This document shows, one piece after another, positions 10,501 through 16,727 of a stretch of 41,082 nt of DNA (positions are counted from its first letter, which is position 1; each line of letters starts with the position of its first letter). The stretch lies in contig JAEINY010000027.1 in assembly GCA_016342595.1 (NCBI GenBank), positions 1 to 41,082 of the forward strand, read 5' to 3'. Position numbers and translations under genes: made by a program. This stretch comes from Marinilabiliaceae bacterium. Its GTDB lineage: Bacteria; Bacteroidota; Bacteroidia; Bacteroidales; Marinilabiliaceae. The notes beneath the pieces are model-generated. The model worked only from the letters and a program-made list of their open reading frames with translations. It did no database searches and was not told the DNA's origin.

Positions 10501-10652
10501 TCACCTGTCTGGACATCAGTTACCGTCCCTGTAACTGTTTTTTTTTCTCCTTCCTGTCCTTTTGCATTCCCTGCAAACAACATTAGAATAAGCGCTAAGC
10601 CTGTAATTTTACTAAGGAAAAAACGCACTTTTCTTTTGTTTTTCATGCACAT
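7581..10652 (-). CDS. SusC-like TonB-dependent outer-membrane transporter, PUL 1
   Basis: This 1023-residue protein imports oligosaccharides across the outer membrane using TonB energy. The start at 10652 reads MCMKNKRKV; the ATG at 10646 would give a more usual signal peptide and is an equally good choice. After the signal comes a CarboxypepD_reg-like domain (VTGTVTDVQTGEPIVGANI, residues about 38-115). Next is the VVVGYGSQKKESVIGSIS segment leading into the plug, with SSSLAGQLSGVVAVNRSGEPG, FYIRGISTFG, PLVLVDGIERD and YGVRGANGVILITTRKGEEG. The rest is a 22-strand-type barrel ending in FGVNVNF with a terminal aromatic residue. There is no STN signalling domain, which fits control by the divergent HTCS1 rather than by an anti-sigma factor. 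Confidence 0.97.
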   Translation of the reverse strand: MCMKNKRKVRFFLSKITGLALILMLFAGNAKGQEGEKKTVTGTVTDVQTGEPIVGANIWIKETTKGTITDFNGNYKLISDGIADVFVVSFIGYANMEVAVGDKTVIDFKLESDSETIEDVVVVGYGSQKKESVIGSISTIKVANLKAPVANVSSSLAGQLSGVVAVNRSGEPGQGSEFYIRGISTFGANKSPLVLVDGIERDIDLVDPEDIASFSILKDATATAVYGVRGANGVILITTRKGEEGKPKISIRAETGFISPTQMPEMVNSYQFAELYNEASESEFYSPEVIQKYKDGSDPDLYPNVDWINTLYKSVARNKRANASVSGGGTIAKYFVSGSYYNEGSIFKSDGSNDYNSSISYSKYSFRANLDLALHETTTLSINLANVYEAKDAPGEKRDLIWQYTFRTSPNAFPARFSDGKFAGPAQGSGYNPYNLLMQSGYTEEYKNSAQSLIALDQDLSELITPGLKANVKFSWDAFNMNVLTRKKAVEQWLATGRDEEGNLIYNQTNKGAETLSFATDSYGERTIYLEGSLVYSRLFNDVHRVGGLFLYNQKEKNVLTATNSEGALPYKNQGIAGRVTYSFMDKYFVEGNFGYNGSENFSPGNQFGFFPSGAIGWMVSSEPFFERFTKVIDVFKLRGSYGIVGNDKIGGSRRFIYNATINRPVTGYTFGENHSYYSGIRVGEWPNDNVGWEESTKLNFGFELSFYSKLKIQGDLFKEDREGIFMQRQSLPGYVGVTTTPWVNVGKMENQGFDGSLEYSHSLGDLHLTARGNFTYTRNKLIDTDQPDYEDLYRNREGKPYGQQFGLIAMGLFESEADIAAHPEQQFGPVRPGDIKYRDINGDGVVDVKDEVAIGHSVIPEIVYGFGATAAWKGLDLSVFFQGVGNTTFMMGGEAIYGFSSGNVTQSNMYEDVYYNRWSVDNPNPNALYPRLSSSYNTNNTRTSTFFQRNGSFMRLKNAELGYTLPKSITKKIHMNNVRFYASAVNLLTFSSFKLWDPEMGGGQGQGYPPSQIINFGVNVNF

Positions 10653-10784
10653 GTAAATTTTAGATTTTCTGATTTTTGATTTAAATGTTAACTATTGCTG
10701 ATATTTATTATCCTGATCAAAAAAATGTTTTCCTCCACTTTTTTAACCTTCACAAAAATGAATAACTGCAGCCTTGAAAGTGGT

Positions 10785-10821
10785 TGACATTTTCAGCAAC
10801 CTTGGGTGAAATTTTCGGCAA
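10785..10821 (+). promoter_or_regulatory. Candidate HTCS1 operator: 15-bp direct repeat, 22-bp period
   Basis: TGACATTTTCAGCAA (10785-10799) and TGAAATTTTCGGCAA (10807-10821) match at 13 of 15 positions and start exactly 22 bp apart, about two helical turns. AraC-type HTCS output domains usually bind direct repeats with that spacing. The pair lies between the divergent SusC1 and HTCS1 genes, about 130-170 bp upstream of the SusC1 start. On the SusC1 side, CAAAAATG at 10753-10760 is a 6 of 8 match to the complement of the -7 consensus. Function is inferred. Confidence 0.6.
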
Positions 10822-10894
10822 TTCAATAAATATGAGGAATTAAGCCGCCTGCTAGCCATGTTTTATATTTTACACCAAGCTTGCTTAAACGTTT

Positions 10895-10902
10895 TAGTTT
10901 TG
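10895..10902 (+). promoter_or_regulatory. Candidate HTCS1 promoter -7 element
   Basis: TAGTTTTG matches TAnnTTTG exactly. Transcription would begin near 10909, giving a leader of about 40 nt to the ATG at 10951. No TTTG -33 box is present at about 19 bp upstream, so the promoter may be weak or activator-dependent. Confidence 0.45.
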
Positions 10903-10950
10903 TATTTTCGTTCCAAATTTTCTTACCATACCGAACTAAAAAATTATGAA

Positions 10951-13900
10951 ATGAGGGGAGTAATTGAAAATTCGTTCAATTCAAGAAATAGAATACTAAA
11001 ACTCGAAGGACACTTCTTTCAAATCAACATTAACCAGAAAGCTCTCGTCTTTCTTATACTCTTAATGGCTGTAAGTCATCTTTCCTATTCTAATAACTTT
11101 ATTCATCTGAATGCCCAAATTGGCAATGAGGAATTTCATACTAATGGGGTTGTTCAAGATTCAATGGGATACCTTTGGCTCGATTCACATTCTGGCTTAC
11201 TTAAATTTGATGGTTACGATTTTCAACTTTACACTTTCATCGATATTTTTGGCATGCCCTTTTCAAAAACCGATATTATAGGACTAAAGAAAGGAAATAA
11301 CGGCACCCTTTATTACGCTGCCAAAAATGGAACTGTAGCCCAACTAACAACATCTTCAAACTTTAAACTAATCCAATACCAAAGTCTTACAGAAAGTCGA
11401 TCTCTAACTACCTTCAAGCCGGGGAAATCTCATATCTGGTTTGGCACGAACACAGGAACCGTCATTGGAAAACCATTTGATGGTTTGTGTGAACATCAAT
11501 TCAAAACGTCAATCCCCAATGAATCCATTCAGTCTATTGCAGAAAGTGAAAATAACCTTATCTGGTTCAGTACTGACAAAGGAAATGTATATAATGGAGA
11601 TCTTAGAACAGGTCAACTAAACAAACTATCTCTTCCCTCTAATCAGTCACGTGGTTCCATTCAGATAGCAATAGATCCTGAAAATAATTTATGGATTGGG
11701 ACCAAACCCTATGGCCTTCTATATTACAATATTAAAAAAAACAACTTCATTCAGTTCCACACACAAGCAACAGCACTCCATCGCATCAATAGTAATATGA
11801 TTACCTGTGTATACTGCGACAGCAAAGGTCTTATTTGGGCCGGAACAGATGGCGGTGGATTGATTCGTATCAATCCCAAAACGTTACAAGTTAAATCCTA
11901 TACTCATTCTCCAACCAATCACCTTTCACTACAAACTAATACTATTATTGGCATATCGGAAACTGAAAAAAACGAACTATGGATATTTACAAACTATGGA
12001 AATATCAATATTTTATCACGACGTTACACATCAGTAGGTTATGTCAGTGGCAGTAAACTCGGAACACCAACAAGAATTCTTTCCGTTTTAAAAAGTAAAA
12101 ATGGAGAACTCTGGACCGGTACGGATGGAGAAGGCTTAACTCGTTATAATGGCGAAGTCGCAATTGCTCAATATAATGCCCATACTCAAACAGGCCATGG
12201 ACTCCCTGGCAATTATATCCAAGCCATGATAGAAGATCAGGAAGGTACCCTTTGGATTGGTACTTATCAAAACGGTTTAGCTCACTACAACCCACCACAA
12301 GATCGATTTTACACTTTTCCACTGTATAATAATCAGGGAATTCAAGCCACTGATATCCGTTCGATGTTTGTCGACAGCCGGCACCGCATCTGGATTGGCA
12401 GCAACGTGGGGCTCTTTGTCATATCTCCATTAAAGAAGAGCATAGCTCATTTCCCCTATAATAACAGAAACGGTCTGAACGGTTCCATTGCCGAAGTCTT
12501 TATTGAAGATGAAAACCAGCAATTATGGATTGGTTTGGAAAATGGAGGCCTGGCATTATTAAAAGAAAAAAACATCTTATCAGCATCCTCCTTTCAAACA
12601 TTTCAATTAATAAACAGCACCAATCAACGCGAAAATAGCATCCGACATGGCACAACAGATGGTAACGGTCATTTATACCTGATCAACTATTACAACCGTC
12701 TCATTAAGTTTGATACTAAAAGAAAAGTTGCAATCGCAATAGAAGGATTTAATAATGATCAGATCCACTCATCACAGTCGGTTATTGCAAATGATAATAA
12801 TCATCTATGGATCGCACGCACATCCGGTATATCACACATGAATCTCATTACGGGGAAAGAACAATATTTCAACTGGCGAAATGGAATTCAAAAAGGAACA
12901 TTCCTTCCCGCTAGTGTCACTACAGATTCGGATGGCACCATTTATTTCGGTGGAATAAAAGGTGTTAATTACTTTAATCCTCTACAGATGTCGAAGTCTG
13001 AAAATTACAGCAATCTCTACATCAATCGATTTGAATTACTAAATAGAGATGCAAATGAAATAATTCGTGAACAATTGACTATGGGAATCGAACATCTGAA
13101 AGAAGTTAATCTTAACCATGACCAATCTTCTTTTTCATTTAAGTTTGCTGTAGTTGATAACTTTCTGGATCCGCATTATTTTTATGCATACCGCTTAAAA
13201 GGATTCAAAGATTCCTGGAGCATTACTGAAGATGAAAGAATCGCCACCTATACAAATATTCCACCTGGCCAATATACTTTTGAAGTCAAAGCTGGTACAA
13301 AACGTGACCTCTGGGATATCTCTCCCCGAAAAATAATTATTCATATACTCCCACCTCTATGGCAACGGTGGTGGGCATATCTCATATATCTGTTCACAAT
13401 ATTGACTATTGGTGCGGTAGCCATCTACTATTCGATTGTTTGGGCCAATATGAAAAAAAATATACTAAAAGAGAAATGGCTGAGTGAACATAATAAGGAG
13501 CTCTACGATATGAAGATGAATTTCTTCGCGAAAATGTCTCATGAAATACAAACACCACTCACACTTATACTATCACCCCTTAACAATATGCTGGAACGTG
13601 CTGAAGGTAATCTTCTGCTACAACAACGATTACAAATTATTAAAAATAATGCCCAAAGATTATCACGCATCGCAAAGGAGCTTATGATGGTACGGACTTT
13701 TGAGATGGAAAAGTTAAAACTTTCTGCCTCCTTTAATAATCTCTATTCTAATGTGAATGATATTGTTATCTCTTTTATGGAGCAAGCACGATTTAACCAC
13801 ATTGAATTTGCCTTTGAGTGTTCCGAAAAAGAATTGATTGTTTGGTATGACAAAGAGAAAATGGAGCATATAATATACAATTTACTCTCTAATGCGTTTA

Positions 13901-15090
13901 AATACACTCCTGCAGAAGGACTGATTCTTCTAAGTATTGAATCACTCCCTGATCAAAAACAAATTATAATAAAAGTGAAAGATAGTGGCATTGGCATTCC
14001 AGAAGATGAATTAAATAATATATTTGAGCTCTTTTACCAAGCTTCGAATGGGAAAAGTCTTGACGGAACAGGCATTGGTCTGGCACTTTGTAAAGAGCTA
14101 ATTCTCCTTCACGAAGGCACAATATGCGTAGAGTCACACGAAAACATTGCCACCACCTTTACGCTGACTCTTCCTCACGATAAAGTACCTGAGAAAACAT
14201 TTGAAAGGTTATCGTTACCAGAAGTAACATCTTTTCCCTCCAGCTCACACCCAGTGGCAGTATTCCAGGAAGAAACATCATCTAGCACAAGTAAAAATCA
14301 TAAAAAACGCACTTTGCTAATCGTGGAAGATAACCATGAAATGTTACAATTTCTCAAAGATACATTTATCCATTCATATGCTATTCTGCTTGCTAAAAAT
14401 GGTAAGGAAGCACTTGAACAAGTGACACTGCATCACCCCGACATAATCCTTAGTGATGTGATGATGCCAGTTATGGACGGCATCGCGCTTTGCAAAGAAT
14501 TAAAAGAAAATGTACTGACAAGACATATCCCGATCCTACTTTTGACTGCCCGTAATGCGACTACAACTAAAATAAAAGGACTCAAATATGGCGCAATCGA
14601 ATATATGAATAAACCATTCAATGTAAATGAGTTATTTCTCAAGGTAAATAATATAATTGAAGGCCAAGACCAGATCATCAAGCAGTACCGAACCGAATTG
14701 CTTTCCAGTGCCAAAGAAGTAGAAGCAGAATCACCAGATGAAATATTTATCAATGCAGTAATCGAAGAAGTAGAAAAAAACTACCAAAATCCCGATTATC
14801 GACTAGAAGATCTTTCACCAAAGTTACACATGAGCTATTCAAATATCTATCGCAAATTTCATTCACTGACAGGGAAAAAACTGGTTAACTTTGTTCGTTC
14901 ATTCAGACTAAAAAAAGCTACTATATTATTGATAAAATACAATTACACCATATCTGAAATTGCATTTCTAGTTGGTTTTAATGATGCCAAGTACTTCACT
15001 AAATGCTTTAAAAGTGAATTCAACAAATCACCTAAACAATATCGCGAACAGGCTGATTATTCCATCAGCCCCAATCTGAAAGAGGTATAA
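10951..15090 (+). CDS. Hybrid two-component system sensor-regulator (HTCS1), divergent from PUL 1
   Basis: This protein of about 1379 residues senses an oligosaccharide in the periplasm and activates PUL transcription in the cytoplasm. The frame is open from 10858; I prefer 10951 because a -7 element lies between the two ATGs. Residues after the hydrophobic segment ALVFLILLMAVSHLS form two-component beta-propeller repeats (many WIGT/WAGT units), then a Y_Y_Y domain. A transmembrane helix follows at about 811-833. The cytoplasmic part has a HisKA box with H864 (MSHEIQTPLTL), an ATPase domain (NLLSNAFKYTP, DSGIGIP, GTGIGLAL), a receiver with phospho-acceptor D1169 (ILSDVMMPVMDG) and an AraC-type HTH at the C-terminus (IAFLVGFNDAKYFTKCFK). 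All parts look intact. The stop is 24 bp before an IS element. Confidence 0.96.
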   Translation: MRGVIENSFNSRNRILKLEGHFFQININQKALVFLILLMAVSHLSYSNNFIHLNAQIGNEEFHTNGVVQDSMGYLWLDSHSGLLKFDGYDFQLYTFIDIFGMPFSKTDIIGLKKGNNGTLYYAAKNGTVAQLTTSSNFKLIQYQSLTESRSLTTFKPGKSHIWFGTNTGTVIGKPFDGLCEHQFKTSIPNESIQSIAESENNLIWFSTDKGNVYNGDLRTGQLNKLSLPSNQSRGSIQIAIDPENNLWIGTKPYGLLYYNIKKNNFIQFHTQATALHRINSNMITCVYCDSKGLIWAGTDGGGLIRINPKTLQVKSYTHSPTNHLSLQTNTIIGISETEKNELWIFTNYGNINILSRRYTSVGYVSGSKLGTPTRILSVLKSKNGELWTGTDGEGLTRYNGEVAIAQYNAHTQTGHGLPGNYIQAMIEDQEGTLWIGTYQNGLAHYNPPQDRFYTFPLYNNQGIQATDIRSMFVDSRHRIWIGSNVGLFVISPLKKSIAHFPYNNRNGLNGSIAEVFIEDENQQLWIGLENGGLALLKEKNILSASSFQTFQLINSTNQRENSIRHGTTDGNGHLYLINYYNRLIKFDTKRKVAIAIEGFNNDQIHSSQSVIANDNNHLWIARTSGISHMNLITGKEQYFNWRNGIQKGTFLPASVTTDSDGTIYFGGIKGVNYFNPLQMSKSENYSNLYINRFELLNRDANEIIREQLTMGIEHLKEVNLNHDQSSFSFKFAVVDNFLDPHYFYAYRLKGFKDSWSITEDERIATYTNIPPGQYTFEVKAGTKRDLWDISPRKIIIHILPPLWQRWWAYLIYLFTILTIGAVAIYYSIVWANMKKNILKEKWLSEHNKELYDMKMNFFAKMSHEIQTPLTLILSPLNNMLERAEGNLLLQQRLQIIKNNAQRLSRIAKELMMVRTFEMEKLKLSASFNNLYSNVNDIVISFMEQARFNHIEFAFECSEKELIVWYDKEKMEHIIYNLLSNAFKYTPAEGLILLSIESLPDQKQIIIKVKDSGIGIPEDELNNIFELFYQASNGKSLDGTGIGLALCKELILLHEGTICVESHENIATTFTLTLPHDKVPEKTFERLSLPEVTSFPSSSHPVAVFQEETSSSTSKNHKKRTLLIVEDNHEMLQFLKDTFIHSYAILLAKNGKEALEQVTLHHPDIILSDVMMPVMDGIALCKELKENVLTRHIPILLLTARNATTTKIKGLKYGAIEYMNKPFNVNELFLKVNNIIEGQDQIIKQYRTELLSSAKEVEAESPDEIFINAVIEEVEKNYQNPDYRLEDLSPKLHMSYSNIYRKFHSLTGKKLVNFVRSFRLKKATILLIKYNYTISEIAFLVGFNDAKYFTKCFKSEFNKSPKQYREQADYSISPNLKEV

Positions 15091-15105
15091 AAATAGGATA
15101 TCTAC

Positions 15106-15114
15106 ATTACAAAT
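15106..15114. repeat. Left copy of 9-bp target-site duplication
   Basis: ATTACAAAT, repeated exactly at 16518-16526. The copies lie immediately outside the inferred ends of the IS element, which is the mark left by transposition. Confidence 0.75.
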
Positions 15115-15205
15115 CACTAGTGTCCGGTAAAAAGTAACCGGGCAGAACATTTTCATGAACTACCCGGTTTGTCTACTTTTGAGTTACCACACAAAAAAGT
15201 AAGAC

Positions 15206-16423
15206 ATGGGTAAAAGTACAAATTTTAGCGGACAGCCTATATTTAATCAGCTGTTAACGTTCATTGACAAGAGTGAGATTAGAAAAATAGCGAAAAAACA
15301 TGGTAGCGAACGCTACGTGAAGAAGTTCACAACCTATAACCATTTGGTTGTTATGCTTTTTGTTGTTTTTGAAGGTTATCATTCAATACGCGAAGTAATA
15401 CTAGGTTTACTCGCCAATGCACATAAACTGTCTCACCTAGGATTAAATTACCTTGTGAAGCGCAGTACCTTTTCAGAAGCAAACAAAAGGCGCAACAGCA
15501 GTGTATTCGAGGATATATATATGACAGTGTATAAAAAGCATGCTTCAAGTTTAGCGGACAGCCGCCTAAGCGATGCTGATTTAAAGCGATTGTATATTAT
15601 GGATTCATCAACCATATCCCTTTTCAAAGACATCTTGAAGGGGGTTGGTCGTAATCCCAAAAGCGGCAAGAAGAAAGGTGGCATTAAAGCGCACACCATA
15701 ATCAAAGCAACAGAAAATGTACCTTGCTTGATAAGGTATAGCGAAGCTGCACGACACGACCATATGTTCTTAGAGGAAGTTATGAATCTGCCTTCGGGCT
15801 CAATCATTACATTCGACAAAGGATATGTTGATTACGCCCGCTACGAAGCATTTTCTGGAAAATCGATATGGTACGTGACCCGTTTGAAGGACAATGCCCA
15901 ATATGAGGCAAAGCAGGAGTTTGATATTCCCGACGATGCGGATTCGGGTGTCCTAAAAGATGAGGAAGTGGTTCTTTATTACGGAGAAAACAAAGAACAG
16001 GAACACCGAGCAAGGAGGATTGCCTATTGGGACAGCGAAAACGAGCGTCTGTTCCAGTTTATAACCAACAATTTCGACTTGACTGCTGAAAAGATTGCAC
16101 TTATCTATAAAAAGCGTTGGCAAATAGAACTGCTATTTAAACAACTAAAGCAGAACTTTCCACTAAAATATTTTTTAGGGGACAATGAAAATGCAATCGA
16201 AATACAAATATGGGCAGCAATGCTTGCTAATCTATTGATTACCATAGTAAAGAGTATAGTTAAACGTAGCTGGGCATTTTCAAATCTGGTGTCCATCATA
16301 AGGCAACAGCTGATGAATTATATCAACATATATTTATTTCTTGAAAATCCAGAGAAGAGTTGGCTCTTAGTAATAAAAGAAGACAAGCACAAATACCAAA
16401 ACTCGCTATTTCCCGATATTTAG
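15206..16423 (+). CDS. IS4-family DDE transposase (DUF4372-type N-terminus)
   Basis: This 405-residue protein catalyses excision and insertion of the surrounding element. The catalytic triad is recognisable: D133 in YIMDSSTISLF, D204 in ITFDKGYVDY and E308 in the IS4-specific Y-(2)-R-(3)-E-(6)-K signature. That signature is perfect here as Y301, R304, E308, K315 (YKKRWQIELLFKQLK). The N-terminal region (NQLLTFIDKSEIRKIAKKHG, then HLVVMLFVVFEGYHSIREV) is of the DUF4372 type common in Bacteroidota IS4 elements. The gene is full length, without frameshift, and lies inside terminal inverted repeats with a target duplication. Confidence 0.96.
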   Translation: MGKSTNFSGQPIFNQLLTFIDKSEIRKIAKKHGSERYVKKFTTYNHLVVMLFVVFEGYHSIREVILGLLANAHKLSHLGLNYLVKRSTFSEANKRRNSSVFEDIYMTVYKKHASSLADSRLSDADLKRLYIMDSSTISLFKDILKGVGRNPKSGKKKGGIKAHTIIKATENVPCLIRYSEAARHDHMFLEEVMNLPSGSIITFDKGYVDYARYEAFSGKSIWYVTRLKDNAQYEAKQEFDIPDDADSGVLKDEEVVLYYGENKEQEHRARRIAYWDSENERLFQFITNNFDLTAEKIALIYKKRWQIELLFKQLKQNFPLKYFLGDNENAIEIQIWAAMLANLLITIVKSIVKRSWAFSNLVSIIRQQLMNYINIYLFLENPEKSWLLVIKEDKHKYQNSLFPDI

Positions 16424-16444
16424 GGGGCTTACTTTTGAAAAATA

Positions 16445-16473
16445 AAAATGCTGACATTGAATATCAGCATTTT
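16445..16473 (+). terminator. Hairpin after the transposase gene, inside the IS
   Basis: Stem AAAATGCTGA with TCAGCATTTT (10 bp, loop of 9) begins 21 nt after the transposase stop. It is followed by AAACATGAATTTTTAAT. The U-run is delayed, so this is a terminator-like structure rather than a certain terminator. Confidence 0.45.
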
Positions 16474-16517
16474 AAACATGAATTTTTAATAATATTCCGG
16501 TTTACCGGACAACAATG

Positions 16518-16526
16518 ATTACAAAT
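16518..16526. repeat. Right copy of 9-bp target-site duplication
   Basis: ATTACAAAT, identical to 15106-15114, directly after the right end of the IS4-family element. Confidence 0.75.
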
Positions 16527-16651
16527 ATGATCTCAATAGGTCTGTTTCCAGTCGCTTTGTCAAATTATTAAGAAGCGAATTTATTAAGGATTTTTTATGC
16601 GTTAAAAACCACTTTCTTTAAAATGAAAACTATAGTACTTGATATTATTAA

Positions 16652-16680
16652 AATAGCCTCATACACTGCATGAGGCTATT
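16652..16680 (-). terminator. Intrinsic terminator of the phosphodiesterase gene
   Basis: A perfect 11-bp stem (AATAGCCTCAT with ATGAGGCTATT) surrounds a 7-nt loop, about 50 nt after the stop codon at 16728. On the minus strand it is followed by TTTAATAAT, a U-rich tail. The remaining sequence between the IS right end and 16728 shows no gene. Confidence 0.75.
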
Positions 16681-16727
16681 CATTACTTATCTTTAAAAGA
16701 TACCTAACAAGCTTATTCAAAAAAAAC

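Larger units (their letters stand above)
10653..10950. other. Divergent regulatory region between SusC1 and HTCS1
   Basis: This stretch of just under 300 bp holds no convincing gene. It contains the direct-repeat operator candidate at 10785-10821 and, for HTCS1, TAGTTTTG at 10895-10902, an exact match to the Bacteroidota -7 consensus TAnnTTTG. I saw no good -33 TTTG at the usual distance. The placement of that -7 element is why the HTCS1 start is put at 10951 rather than at the upstream in-frame ATG (10858). Confidence 0.6.
15115..16517 (+). mobile_element. IS4-family insertion sequence, complete (about 1403 bp)
   Basis: The left end reads CACTAGTGTCCGGTAAA and the right end, complemented, reads CATTGTTGTCCGGTAAA. 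These agree at 14 of 17 positions, including an unbroken 11-bp TGTCCGGTAAA. Exactly outside both ends lies the 9-bp duplication ATTACAAAT, so I place the ends six bases outside the longest perfect inverted repeat. One intact transposase gene (15206-16423) fills the element. Insertion was 24 bp after the HTCS1 stop codon, so no gene is broken, although any original HTCS1 terminator may have been displaced. With intact ends, duplication and transposase the element is probably recent and possibly active. Confidence 0.9.

Noticed and set aside
15121..16511. IS ends placed at the 11-bp perfect inverted repeat
   Set aside because: No duplication flanks these coordinates directly. Moving each end out by six bases yields an exact 9-bp duplication and extends the imperfect inverted repeat, so 15115-16517 is preferred.
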